A DNA stretch of 64,000 nt from Actinopolymorpha sp. NPDC004070 (GTDB lineage Bacteria; Actinomycetota; Actinomycetes; Propionibacteriales; Actinopolymorphaceae). How positions within the stretch are numbered: position 1 is the stretch's first letter; each line of letters begins with the position of its first letter. The position numbers and the translations under genes were made by a program. The stretch is taken from the NCBI RefSeq assembly GCF_040610475.1, contig NZ_JBEXMJ010000004.1, positions 248,001 to 312,000 on the forward strand, given 5' to 3'. The notes below the pieces were generated by a model. The model was not told the DNA's origin and searched no databases. It saw only the letters and a list, made by a program, of their open reading frames with translations. This document shows positions 1 to 8,498 of this stretch, one piece after another.

Positions 1-29
1 CCTTCGAGCTCACCCTGATCGAGCGCTGA
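1..29 (+). CDS. C-terminal end of an unidentified protein (partial)
   Basis: The first 29 bases can be read as the last eight codons (FELTLIER) of a gene entering from the left, ending in TGA at 27-29. A hairpin at 70-93 follows, as expected after a gene end. The fragment is too short to identify the product, and it could be chance. Confidence 0.3.
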
Positions 30-69
30 CCGCGTACTGGCTCCCCTGGCCCGGGCATGAGCATGCCAC

Positions 70-93
70 ATTTCCCTACGTACGCAGGGAAAT
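70..93. terminator. Hairpin between convergent genes
   Basis: ATTTCCCT (70-77) and AGGGAAAT (86-93) form an 8-bp perfect stem around an 8-nt loop. It lies between the incoming plus-strand gene end and the stop of the minus-strand ROK kinase, so it could end transcription from both sides. There is no long T-tract. Confidence 0.45.
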
Positions 94-109
94 CCCGAGG
101 CACGGCGTC

Positions 110-1150
110 CTAGATGTCGGCCAACCGGTCGACGCGTTCGCGCAGTCGTTCACTTGCCGGACGACGGCGGCGACGGCGTCGGCGGAACAACCGGATGTTC
201 TCCCGGGCCAGGTCGGCGGCCCCGACCAGCCCGGCCTCGTTGCCGAGTGCCGCGCGCTGGATCTGCGCCTCCGGGCGGAAACCGCGCCCGGTCAGCGACC
301 GCTTGAACGTGTCCCGAGCCGGTGCCAGGAAGAGGTCGCCGGCCTCGGACACCCCTCCGCCCACCACGAACGTGCCGGGGTCGAACGCCGCGGCGAGGTT
401 GGCCAGCCCCACGCCGAGCCAGCGGCCGACCTCCTCCAGCAGCTCGACCGCCACCGGGTCGCCGTCCTTGGCCGCCTCGGTCACCGACGGGCCGGTGATC
501 CGCAGCGGGTCGCCGCCCACCCGGTCCAGAAGGTTCTGGGCAACCGGGGAACCCGAGGCCGCGAGCTCGCGGGCCTCGCGCACCAGGGAGTTGCCGCTGG
601 CGTACTGCTCCCAGCAGCCACGGTTACCGCACTCGCACCGGTGGCCGCCGGGGACGATCGTCATGTGGCCGAACTCCCCCGCCACGCCATACTTCCCGCG
701 CAGCATCACGCCGTCGGTCACCACCGCGCCGCCGATGCCGGTGCCCAGGGTCACGCAGACCAGATGACTCTCCCCCTGGCCCGCTCCGAAGCGCCACTCC
801 GCCCAGGCGGCGGCGTTCGCGTCGTTCTCGATTATGACCGGCAGCCGGACCCGCCGGCGCACGGCGTCCCGCAACGGCTCGTGCCGCCACGCCAGGTGCG
901 GCGAGAAGAGCACCGAGGCGCCGGTCACGTCGATCCAGCCGGCGGCGCCGATGCCGACGGCGGTCACTTCGTACCGGCTGCGCAGCTCCGTCACCACGTC
1001 GGCGATGGTGTCCTCGGTGGCCTGCGGGCTGGTCGACGGCGTGTCCCGCCGGACGCGTTCGAGGATGTTGCCCTCCGGGTCGACCACACCGGCGGCGACC
1101 TTCGTGCCGCCGATGTCGACCCCGACGGTCAGCGCCTGGATGAACGCCAT
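110..1150 (-). CDS. ROK family sugar kinase (glucokinase-like), copy 1
   Basis: ATP-dependent sugar kinase of the ROK family, probably phosphorylating glucose or a related hexose in the cytoplasm. Seen: N-terminal phosphate loop VGVDIGGTK, substrate/catalytic segment ENDANAAAWAE, and the ROK zinc site GHxxIVPGGHRCECGNRGCWEQ. Length is about 346 aa, normal for the family. The start overlaps the stop of the upstream kinase (GTGATG, with GTG at 1153 or ATG at 1150), so the two kinases are translationally coupled. Oddity: the C-terminus carries a run of eight arginines and a basic tail (LFRRRRRRRRPASERLRERV) that copy 2 lacks. The exact sugar is not shown by sequence. Confidence 0.9.
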   Translation of the reverse strand: MAFIQALTVGVDIGGTKVAAGVVDPEGNILERVRRDTPSTSPQATEDTIADVVTELRSRYEVTAVGIGAAGWIDVTGASVLFSPHLAWRHEPLRDAVRRRVRLPVIIENDANAAAWAEWRFGAGQGESHLVCVTLGTGIGGAVVTDGVMLRGKYGVAGEFGHMTIVPGGHRCECGNRGCWEQYASGNSLVREARELAASGSPVAQNLLDRVGGDPLRITGPSVTEAAKDGDPVAVELLEEVGRWLGVGLANLAAAFDPGTFVVGGGVSEAGDLFLAPARDTFKRSLTGRGFRPEAQIQRAALGNEAGLVGAADLARENIRLFRRRRRRRRPASERLRERVDRLADI

Positions 1151-2202
1151 CACCGCCGCCGGGCGAGGTCGGCCGCGCCGATGATGCCGGCCTCGTTGCC
1201 GAGCACCGCGGGGCGGATCTCCAGGGTCGGCCGGTGGCCGCGGGCGGTGAGCTGCCGCCAGAAGGCGTTACGGGCGGGCTCGAGCAGCAGGTCGGCCGCC
1301 TCGGAGACGCCGCCGCCGATGACCACGACGGCCGGGTCGAGGATGGCGGCGAGGGTGGCGATGCCCTCACCGAGCCAGCGGCCGAGGTCCTGGACGAGTT
1401 CGGTCGCCGCGGTGTCGCCTGCCGCCGCGGCCTTGGTCACCATCGGGCCCTCGATGCGGTCGGCCGTGCCGCCGGCGAGGGCGAGCAGCGCGTCGGCCTG
1501 GGACGGGCTGGACCGGGCGAAGTCGCGGGCCTCCCGCACGAGAGCGCGGCCACTGGCGTACTGCTCCCAGCAGCCGCGGTTGCCACAGCCGCACAGGTGG
1601 CCGTTGGGAACGACCCGGAAATGGCCGACCTCGCCGCCCACGCCGAACGCGCCGCGGTAGAGCTCGCCGTTGAGGACCAGGCCGCCGCCGAGCCCGGTGC
1701 CGATGGTGAGCAGGATCATGTCGTCGTCGACGTCGCGTCCGCCGCCGAACTGGAACTCCGCCCAGGCGGCAGCGTTGGCGTCGTTCTCCACCACGGTGGG
1801 CAGCGAGGTGCCGGCCTGCACGGCCTCCCTCAGCGGCTCCTTGCGCCACGCGAGGTTGGGAGCGAACAGCACCTCCGAGCGGGTGGCGTCGACGAAGCCC
1901 GCAGCCCCGACCCCGATCGCCTCGACCTCGCGGCCCTCCGCCCGGCTCCGGAGCTCCTTCACGACCGCGACGATGGCCGCGACGATCTCGGGCGGGCTGG
2001 TGGCGGGGGTCTCCCGGCGGCCTTCGGCGAGGATCTTCCCGGCGCTGTCGACCAGCCCGGCGGCGATCTTGGTGCCGCCGACGTCCACGCCGATGGTCAG
2101 CCCGCGAGTCAGCACGGACGAGCCTTCGACGCCGGCAGCCGTCCTCGCGGCCGTCGGCGTACTCGCCGGACTGTCCTGACCGGCCTCGCGCACGTCACTC
2201 AC
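1150..2202 (-). CDS. ROK family sugar kinase (glucokinase-like), copy 2
   Basis: Second ROK kinase, 350 aa, clearly paralogous to the downstream gene. Motifs: IGVDVGGTKIAAG near residue 38, ENDANAAAWAEFQFGGG, and the zinc-binding GHFRVVPNGHLCGCGNRGCWEQ. It has an extra N-terminal stretch of about 35 residues rich in Ala/Ser/Thr. GTG start at 2202. It is first in a two-gene operon with copy 1 (stop and start overlap at 1150-1153). Two consecutive glucokinase-type genes suggest a local duplication. Either may be the housekeeping glucokinase involved in carbon control in actinobacteria (family knowledge). Confidence 0.9.
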   Translation of the reverse strand: MSDVREAGQDSPASTPTAARTAAGVEGSSVLTRGLTIGVDVGGTKIAAGLVDSAGKILAEGRRETPATSPPEIVAAIVAVVKELRSRAEGREVEAIGVGAAGFVDATRSEVLFAPNLAWRKEPLREAVQAGTSLPTVVENDANAAAWAEFQFGGGRDVDDDMILLTIGTGLGGGLVLNGELYRGAFGVGGEVGHFRVVPNGHLCGCGNRGCWEQYASGRALVREARDFARSSPSQADALLALAGGTADRIEGPMVTKAAAAGDTAATELVQDLGRWLGEGIATLAAILDPAVVVIGGGVSEAADLLLEPARNAFWRQLTARGHRPTLEIRPAVLGNEAGIIGAADLARRR

Positions 2203-2405
2203 GCCAGTGTGCCCCTCTCACCGTCTGTTGCTGATGCCGAAGCGATGCTCCCGGGCAGGTCGGTCGGTGGCCGGGGCACCAGGAGCGGACCCGAGCTTCC
2301 GGCAGAGGTTATCGGGTCACGCACGCACCGAAACCTTCGCTGTCACCGGTCGGCCCACCAGTCGGCCCAGCTCGAGCCGGGCGACCGGAACGGCCAGTGC
2401 TTCGC

Positions 2406-2858
2406 TCAGGCCGGGCCCTGACCCTGCTCGACCTTCTTCTTCAGCTCCTTCAGCGCGGTGTCGATGATGACCTTCTCCGCCTTGCGCTTGATCAGGCCGA
2501 TCATCGGGAACGTCACGTCGACTGCCAGCCGGTAGGTCACCTCGGTGTTGCCGCGGCCCTTGTCGCGCAGGGTGTAAGCGCCGTCCATCGCCTTGACGAC
2601 CTTGCCCTCCACCAGGTTCCAGCGCACCTCGCGGTCGGCGTCCCAGCTGTAGCCGAGGGTGTACTCGTCCTTGATCGCACCGGCGTTCAGGACGAAGCGG
2701 ACCCGCTCCGGCCGGCCGCTCCCCTCGTCGACGGAGAGCACCTCCGCCTCCTTCACCGCCGCCGCCCAGCTCGGATAGGACTCGAAGTCGGCGATGACGG
2801 ACATGATCTGCGCCGGCTCCGCCGCGATGGTGACGCTCGAGCTCGTCTGCTCTGCCAC
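2406..2858 (-). CDS. SRPBCC family protein (polyketide cyclase/dehydrase-like)
   Basis: A 150-aa START/SRPBCC-fold protein. Visible features: an N-terminal beta strand followed by the typical helix-grip opening IMSVIADFESYPSW, a run of alternating beta strands, and a long C-terminal amphipathic helix rich in lysine (KAEKVIIDTALKELKKKV). Such proteins bind hydrophobic small molecules or lipids; the ligand is unknown. GTG start at 2858 with GGAGGG about 8 nt upstream. It lies on the same strand as the ROK pair, 203 nt ahead, so co-transcription is possible but not required. Confidence 0.75.
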   Translation of the reverse strand: MAEQTSSSVTIAAEPAQIMSVIADFESYPSWAAAVKEAEVLSVDEGSGRPERVRFVLNAGAIKDEYTLGYSWDADREVRWNLVEGKVVKAMDGAYTLRDKGRGNTEVTYRLAVDVTFPMIGLIKRKAEKVIIDTALKELKKKVEQGQGPA

Positions 2859-3065
2859 TGTGCCCTCCGCCTGAACGCTTGGTGTCCCCGCCTTGGCAGG
2901 TTACCGAAAAGCAGGTGCCGGGTCCCGGCACCCGGCCGGGCAGGGCCCAACCGGCCACGCGCGCCGGGTTCGGTCAGTGGTCCCGGACCGGTTCGGGCAC
3001 CTAGGCGACGATGCTGTCGCCGGCACCGGGAGCTCGGCCGGCTCGGCTCTGCCGGCGGCGCCGGC

Positions 3066-4052
3066 TCAGCGGTGCTGCTGGGCGTAGTGCGCGGCCAGCA
3101 GGTCCTCGCCCCAGTCGTTGCGCAGGTCGCGCCACACGGTGTGGATGTGGTTGGCGTCGTTCTGGGTGTTGTCGTACTCCAGCACGAACGTCGGGCCGGC
3201 CACGGCGTAGTAGTGCCGCTCGCCCACGCCCGGACGCAGTGAACCCGCCCAGCTGAAGGTGACCCGCTCCAGACCGGCCTTCTCCACGTCGTGCCAGGAC
3301 GCCTCGGCCACTTCCGCGGTGGACCGGCCGAGGTAGTGCCGGACCAACGTCTCGAGGTGGCCGCGCTGAGGGTCGGTCATGTCGGCGTACGCCAGACCAC
3401 GGGGAAGGCGGCCGGCGTCGGCCACCGGGTCGCGGCGGGTGAGGATGTCGTCGGGCGCCTCGGCGTCGACCACGGCCCGCGCCCGCCGGTCGGGGTCGAG
3501 CGAGGCAAGAAGCGCACGGCCGAGGTCCTCCGACTCCGGAAGGGTGCGGAGCCCGGCGTGTGGACCGGACAGCACCTTGGCCGGGTTGGCACCGAAGAAC
3601 TGCGGAGTCGAGGCCACCTCGTCACCGACCACGGCGAAGTGGACGGCCAGGTGGTGGCCGTTGACCCGCCACGCCCACGGCTGGGAGCCGGCCGGGTCGC
3701 CGAGGACGCGGACCCAGAAGTACCCGGCGTCGCGCTGCTTCCACATGTCCGAACCGGCCTCGCGTTCGAGGCCGCGCAGAATGCCGTCCAGCGTCATGAT
3801 CGCCCGCGCCCGGCCGCTGCCCTCGTCGCTCAGCCCCGTCGCCAGCAGTGCGGCCGCGAGGCCCCGCTGCTCCTCGGACATGTCCGCCAGGGCGAGCCCG
3901 GGCCGCGGGCCGGGCAGGTAGGTCCAGACCCGGTGGTCGTCGGTGTCGAACGGAGCGGTGGCCGCCGTCCGCTGGTCCGGTGTCAACGCGGACAGGAACG
4001 CCGTCGCCGCCGCGACCATCCGAGCTGTCGTGGCTGCCTGGGATGCGGGCAT
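3066..4052 (-). CDS. DUF3500 domain-containing protein
   Basis: 328-aa protein matching the DUF3500 family pattern: FFGANPA, WAWRVNGHHLAVHF, and a C-terminal HYYAVAGPTFVLEYDNTQNDANHIHTVWRD-like segment. No signal peptide or membrane segment is seen. The many conserved His/Asp/Asn residues near the C-terminus suggest a metal or small-molecule site, but the biochemical role is not known to me. Start at 4052 was chosen because GGAGG sits 5 nt upstream; the open frame continues 56 codons further without such a site. It is divergent from udgX. Confidence 0.75.
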   Translation of the reverse strand: MPASQAATTARMVAAATAFLSALTPDQRTAATAPFDTDDHRVWTYLPGPRPGLALADMSEEQRGLAAALLATGLSDEGSGRARAIMTLDGILRGLEREAGSDMWKQRDAGYFWVRVLGDPAGSQPWAWRVNGHHLAVHFAVVGDEVASTPQFFGANPAKVLSGPHAGLRTLPESEDLGRALLASLDPDRRARAVVDAEAPDDILTRRDPVADAGRLPRGLAYADMTDPQRGHLETLVRHYLGRSTAEVAEASWHDVEKAGLERVTFSWAGSLRPGVGERHYYAVAGPTFVLEYDNTQNDANHIHTVWRDLRNDWGEDLLAAHYAQQHR

Positions 4053-4291
4053 CGGTCCTCCAGTTTCGCCGGCCATGATCCGCAGGACAGACCCTAACCG
4101 GGGACGCCGACAGAGCCCGGCCCGCTCGGCCACGCTGTCCCGCATCGGCCGGGCCCGCAGGCGTTCGGCCTGGTGAGCGGACCAGTGGAAGGACGGTGGA
4201 CCGGGTGATGCACGGCCCATGGACTGACTGGTGGACGGGGCCGTGGTGGATCGGCACGCTTGACCGGCACCGGGACGGGTAGTCCGTCTGG

Positions 4292-4981
4292 ATGGCCCGG
4301 CGTACCACCCACACCGCCGCCGACCACGTTCCCGACTCCACCGACGTGACCAAGCTGCGCGCCGCCGCGAGGACCTGCCGGGGCTGTGACCTCTACCGGG
4401 ACGCCACCCAGACGGTGTTCGGCGCGGGCGACCCGCATGCCAGGGTGATGCTGGTCGGCGAGCAGCCGGGTGACGTCGAGGACCGGCGCGGTGAGCCGTT
4501 CGTCGGTCCCGCGGGCGGCGTGCTCGAACGCGCGCTCGCCGACGCGGACATCGACCGGCGGCACGCGTACGTCACGAACGCGGTGAAGCACTTCAAGTTC
4601 ACCCCCGCCGAGCGGGGCAAGCGGAGGTTGCACAAGACGCCGGGGCGCACCGAGATCGTCGCCTGCCGGCCGTGGCTGGTCGCCGAGCTCGCCGCCGTAC
4701 GCCCGCTGGTGCTGGTCTGCCTCGGCGCGACGGCCGCGAAGGCGGTGTTCGGCCCGGACTTCCGGGTGAGCCGGCAACGCGGTCAGGTGCTGCCGCCGCC
4801 CGAAGACCTCGCGGGCACCGCCGCGGGCGAGGGTTCCGCGGACGGCTCCTCAGCGAGCGCTGCCGGGCCGGCCGTCGTCGCGACGATCCACCCGTCGGCG
4901 GTCCTGCGCTCCCGCGACCGAGACGACATGTACGCCGGGCTGGTCGACGACCTGCGGGTCGTCGCCCGAGAGCTTGCCTGA
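4292..4981 (+). CDS. udgX: UdgX-type uracil-DNA glycosylase
   Basis: 229-aa uracil-DNA glycosylase superfamily member that excises uracil in DNA repair. The loop KRRLHKTPGR (His114) matches the UdgX-specific KRRIH loop, whose histidine forms a covalent bond with the DNA after uracil release (family knowledge). Other motifs: GEQPGDVED (residues 56-64), the GEPFVGPAG segment, IHPSAVLR near the C-terminus, and four cysteines (29, 32, 125, 143) placed to hold a 4Fe-4S cluster. A low-complexity Gly/Ser/Ala insert precedes the HPS motif. ATG at 4292; TAGTCC lies 6 nt upstream, a weak leaderless -10. Its 3' end overlaps the gene on the other strand by 132 bp. Confidence 0.88.
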   Translation: MARRTTHTAADHVPDSTDVTKLRAAARTCRGCDLYRDATQTVFGAGDPHARVMLVGEQPGDVEDRRGEPFVGPAGGVLERALADADIDRRHAYVTNAVKHFKFTPAERGKRRLHKTPGRTEIVACRPWLVAELAAVRPLVLVCLGATAAKAVFGPDFRVSRQRGQVLPPPEDLAGTAAGEGSADGSSASAAGPAVVATIHPSAVLRSRDRDDMYAGLVDDLRVVARELA

Positions 4982-5545
4982 CCGGCCCTGCTCTGTCGTC
5001 GACGCGGGCTCGGATCCGGCGGCCGGCTCGAAATCGGCGGCGGGCTCGATATCCGTGTCCGCCCGGGGTTCGGAGATGTCGGCCTGCTCGAGTTCGGTGG
5101 CAGCCCGCGGTTCAGCGGCCGGCGCCGGTTCGGTGGCCGGCCCGGAGCCGGCCGACGGTCCGGGCAGCGGCTGCCGGCCGACGCCCACCGTCCGGTCCGC
5201 CTCCACCTCGTCCTTGACCGCGAACATCGCCGCCTTCACCGCCACGGCGAAGTCCCGCCGCACTCGTCCCAGCCGACGGCCGGCCACCGGTCCGGCCGCC
5301 GGATCGGCTCGCAGGAACACGTGCACCACTGTGCCGTCCCGGTACGGCTCCAGCCAGAGCTCCGCGGTGCCGGTGAACTCGCCCCGGACGTACCACCGCA
5401 TGCCCTCCACGCCTCGGTCGTGGTACGGCTCGAGCCGGACCGCCGGCCAGCAGGCGGACCAGAACTCCGGCGCGGTCAGCCGCCGCGCCAGCCGGTCCGG
5501 TTCGGCCACGACGAAGGTGTCGTCGGCGAGGTCCACCTGGGGCAT
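4850..5545 (-). CDS. SRPBCC/polyketide cyclase-like protein with acidic C-terminal tail
   Basis: 231 aa. Residues 1 to about 115 look like a compact conserved domain (VVAEPDRLARRLTAPEFW, WYVRGEFTGTAELWLEPYRDGTVVHVFLRAD, RRDFAVAVKAAMFAVKDEVEAD) of the kind found next to pimB in actinobacteria. The remainder is low complexity with repeated Glu-Pro-Ala-Ala/Thr units and is probably disordered. ATG at 5545 overlaps the pimB stop (TGATG), so the two are coupled. The last 44 codons run antisense through the 3' end of udgX. There is no earlier in-frame stop, so either the overlap is real or the tail is read-through of no function. Confidence 0.7.
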   Translation of the reverse strand: MPQVDLADDTFVVAEPDRLARRLTAPEFWSACWPAVRLEPYHDRGVEGMRWYVRGEFTGTAELWLEPYRDGTVVHVFLRADPAAGPVAGRRLGRVRRDFAVAVKAAMFAVKDEVEADRTVGVGRQPLPGPSAGSGPATEPAPAAEPRAATELEQADISEPRADTDIEPAADFEPAAGSEPASTTEQGRSGKLSGDDPQVVDQPGVHVVSVAGAQDRRRVDRRDDGRPGSAR

Positions 5546-6690
5546 CAGGCATCCTCGCCGGGGTATCCCAGCAGCCCCCGCAGTCGTGCCACCGACGCGT
5601 CCCAGGTCCAGCTCTCCCGGACCCACGCGCGGCCGCGCTCACCCATCGCCCGCGCGGCGGCCGGATCCCGGAGCAGCGTGACGACCTTCGACGCCACCGC
5701 CACCGGGTTGTACGGGTCCACGACGTAGCCGGTCTCCCCGTGCCGTACGGCGTCCGGCGCGCCGCCGGAGTCGCCGACCACGACCGGCAGCCCACTGGCC
5801 TGCGCCTCCAGGAACACGATCCCGAGTCCCTCCGGCTCAAGGCCGGCCAGGCGGGTGCGGCACGGCATCGCGAAGACGTCACCGGCGTCGAAGTACGGCG
5901 GGATGTCGGTCCACGGCACCGCGCCCGCGAACACGACGTTCTCGCGAACGCCGGTCTCGTCGGCCAGCCGCTCCAGGTCGGCGCGGTAGGGACCGTCGCC
6001 GACGACGAGCAGGGTCGCCCCCGGCACCTCCCGCAGCACGTGCGGCCAGGCGGTGATCAGCGTGTCCTGGCCCTTGCGTTCGGTCAACCGCGCCACGCAC
6101 ACCACGACCGGCCGGTCGGAGGGAAGGCCGAGCTGCTTGCGGACCACCTCCCCGCCGGTGCCCGGCCGGAACGTCTCCGTGTCCACGCCGGGAGTGAGGC
6201 GGGTCATCCGGGCCGCGTCCTCCGGAGCGAGCCCACGGGCCAGCACCGCGCGGGTGTACTCCCCCAGGTAGGTGAGCGAGTCCGTGGAACGCCCGATCCG
6301 GCGGAACAACCCGCGCGGGCCCGGCACGCGTGCCCACCACGTCTCGTGGCCGTGGGTCAGCCCCACGATCCGCTTGGCTCCGGCCCGGCGCAGCGTGGGC
6401 GCGAGCAGGCCGAGCGGCGCGGCGGCGCCGAACAGCACCCGGTCGCAGCCTTCCGAGCGCAGCACCCGGGTGGTACGCCGGGCCAGTCCCGGCGTGGGCA
6501 GCAGCGTCGACGTGCGGTCGCGGATCACCGGGAACGGCAGGGTGGCGTCGTACTCACGGCCACCGGCCATCGACGCGGTGTAGACCACCACCTCCGCCGG
6601 CGGCATCCGCTGGCACAGGGCGAGCACGAACGCCTCGATGCCTCCCTGCCGGGTCGGGAAGTCGTTCGTCACCACCAGAGTGCGGGCCAC
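5545..6690 (-). CDS. pimB: PimB'-like GDP-mannose-dependent mannosyltransferase (GT4)
   Basis: 381-aa GT-B glycosyltransferase. N-terminal acceptor loop TNDFPTRQGGIEAF, VCVARLTERKGQDTLI at the start of the donor domain, VVGDGPYR, and the EX7E motif EPEGLGIVFLE are all visible. These match PimB', which adds the second mannose to phosphatidylinositol monomannoside at the inner face of the membrane (family knowledge). GTG start at 6690; TAGGGT ends 8 nt upstream, fitting a leaderless transcript. Coupled to the downstream SRPBCC gene by a TGATG overlap. Another GT4 substrate cannot be excluded, but the N-terminal loop and the context favour PimB'. Confidence 0.85.
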   Translation of the reverse strand: MARTLVVTNDFPTRQGGIEAFVLALCQRMPPAEVVVYTASMAGGREYDATLPFPVIRDRTSTLLPTPGLARRTTRVLRSEGCDRVLFGAAAPLGLLAPTLRRAGAKRIVGLTHGHETWWARVPGPRGLFRRIGRSTDSLTYLGEYTRAVLARGLAPEDAARMTRLTPGVDTETFRPGTGGEVVRKQLGLPSDRPVVVCVARLTERKGQDTLITAWPHVLREVPGATLLVVGDGPYRADLERLADETGVRENVVFAGAVPWTDIPPYFDAGDVFAMPCRTRLAGLEPEGLGIVFLEAQASGLPVVVGDSGGAPDAVRHGETGYVVDPYNPVAVASKVVTLLRDPAAARAMGERGRAWVRESWTWDASVARLRGLLGYPGEDA

Positions 6691-6773
6691 GACGACCGAC
6701 CCTATCCGGCACCGGGGCGGCGGCCGGTACTCGCTCGGTTCGGCGCCCGTCGGCGTCGGATGTCATCGCGCGG

Positions 6774-8261
6774 TCACTCCGTCGTGGCCATCGCCGGGAC
6801 GGCCGGCAGGCCCTGACGCCGCGACCAGGACCGGATCAGCGCGATCCGCTCCGGTGCGGTGGGGTGCGTGGCGTAGAAGACGTACAGCACCGGCGCGGGG
6901 GTCAGGTCGCTGCGGTTGGACACCGCGAGCCAGCGCTGCACCTCGGCGTACCCCTGCGGGTCCCTGGTGAGGTCGAGGGCGTGCACGTCCGCGCTGGCCT
7001 CGATCCGCCTGGAGATCGCGTTCTGCAGCGGCAGGCTGGCCTGCATGCCGATCGCGCTGAGGGCGATGACGAGCGCCACCACCCGCGGGTCGGCGGCCGA
7101 CCCGACACCTGCCCGCCGGCGCAACCTGGCCGAGTCCAGCAACAGCGCGAGCGCGACCATCCCGGCCGCCACCCCGACCGCGCCCACCACGGTCCCGCGC
7201 AGCACGTCGTTGTGCTTGGCGTGGCCGAGTTCGTGCGCGACGATCAGCCGCACCTGGTCCGGCGTGGCGTCGGCCAGCAGGGTGTCGTAGACGACGATCC
7301 GGCGAGTGGAGCCGAACCCCGACACGTAGGCGTTCAGCCGGGTGGTGCGCCGGGACTCGTCGGCGACGAGGACGTCCTTGACGGGTACGTGGTCGCGGGC
7401 GGCCAGGTCGAGCAGGTCCGTGCGCAGCTGCCCGGCCGGCATCGGGGTGAAGTGGTTGTAGAGGGGCTCGACCAGGACGGGATACGCGAACGATCCGGCC
7501 ACCACCATCCCGGCGCCGATCGCCGACCCCAGCGCCCACCACCAGCGCGGGAACCTCCGGACCAGGGCCAGCATGCCGACCAGCAGCGCGGCGGTGACCG
7601 CGAACGTCACCGCGAAGGCGATCGCGGTGTCCCCCGCCCAACCGGCGAAGCTCTGCGTGGACACCCCGCTGTCCCTGCGGACGAACTCCAGCCACAGGTC
7701 GAACGGCAGCACCAGGATCCGTACCGCCAGCGTCACCGCGAAGGTCCCCAGCACGACCCGAAGCCACCACCTTCGTACGCGGGGCAGCAGGCGGCCGGCG
7801 ATCCGAGCGCCGGTCCTGGTCAGGCCGAGCCACGCCGAGACCACCAGCCCGGCCAGGCCGGTGAGGTACGCGGGAGCGCGCACCAACTGCTGGAACGCCA
7901 CGCTGCTGGCGATCTCGGTCCGGTCGAAGTCCTCGGTCAGCGGCGCGGTCGACGTCGGCAGCAGCACACTCGTGCGAGCCCACGGACTCCACGGAGTGGT
8001 GAGAAGGATCAGCACGACGAGCCCGGTCAGCAGTGCCGCCAATGCGAGTATCGCCGCGCCTCTGTCAATTCCCGGTTGACACGCTGACCCACAGCCCGGT
8101 TGACATCCCGGCCGGCACCCCGCGGCTTCGGGTTGGTACTCCGGCCGATGACGGCTCGTCCGGTGACGCACGGCCACCCGGCCGTGCACGATCTCTTGTG
8201 GGCCTGAGGAATCCGGCCGAGGCGCGGACTCTCGCAGGCGCACGTTCCCCCGTCGACGCAC
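6774..8261 (-). CDS. Membrane-bound M48 family (Ste24/CAAX-type) metallopeptidase
   Basis: Integral-membrane zinc protease of 495 aa at the longest start. About five hydrophobic segments precede the HELGHAKHND zinc motif, and further segments follow. The third zinc-ligand region is EASADVHALDLT, and an RIALIRSW-like C-terminus is typical of Ste24 homologues. In eukaryotes Ste24 processes prenylated proteins; bacterial homologues probably clear membrane or exported peptides. The N-terminus is uncertain: GTG at 8261 (GGGGGGA upstream) and GTG at 8243 are both possible. The first 60 residues are unusual and Cys/Pro-rich (CRPGCQPGCGSACQPG). Confidence 0.8.
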   Translation of the reverse strand: MRRRGNVRLRESAPRPDSSGPQEIVHGRVAVRHRTSRHRPEYQPEAAGCRPGCQPGCGSACQPGIDRGAAILALAALLTGLVVLILLTTPWSPWARTSVLLPTSTAPLTEDFDRTEIASSVAFQQLVRAPAYLTGLAGLVVSAWLGLTRTGARIAGRLLPRVRRWWLRVVLGTFAVTLAVRILVLPFDLWLEFVRRDSGVSTQSFAGWAGDTAIAFAVTFAVTAALLVGMLALVRRFPRWWWALGSAIGAGMVVAGSFAYPVLVEPLYNHFTPMPAGQLRTDLLDLAARDHVPVKDVLVADESRRTTRLNAYVSGFGSTRRIVVYDTLLADATPDQVRLIVAHELGHAKHNDVLRGTVVGAVGVAAGMVALALLLDSARLRRRAGVGSAADPRVVALVIALSAIGMQASLPLQNAISRRIEASADVHALDLTRDPQGYAEVQRWLAVSNRSDLTPAPVLYVFYATHPTAPERIALIRSWSRRQGLPAVPAMATTE

Positions 8262-8444
8262 GTTCCCCCCAACGCACGCTCCGAGCCCGGCCGGCTAGGT
8301 TCCCCCGGCCCGCGGTCTCGCCATAATCCTCACCCCGTCGTCAGCCCGCCGTCGTCGGTTCAGGTAGTTGGGTGGTTGTCAACCAGTCCTTGGCAGCCAG
8401 TTGCCGGCCGGAGGCAGCCGACCTCTGGCCGGCCACGTCAGCCA

Positions 8445-8479
8445 GGCCGGCCAGGCCAGCCACGTCAGCCTGGCCGGCC
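8445..8479. terminator. 12-bp GC-rich hairpin
   Basis: GGCCGGCCAGGC (8445-8456) pairs perfectly with GCCTGGCCGGCC (8468-8479) across an 11-nt loop. It lies just past the stop of the peptidase-MA-like gene on the minus strand and before the M48 gene. No T-run, as is common for actinobacterial terminators. Confidence 0.5.
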
Positions 8480-8498
8480 GGTCGTCGTCGGCCGTGCT

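Noticed and set aside
2914..2932. GGTGCCGGG-T-CCCGGCACC palindrome as a terminator
   Set aside because: The loop would be one base in the full stem. It may be a chance GC-rich palindrome upstream of the SRPBCC gene.
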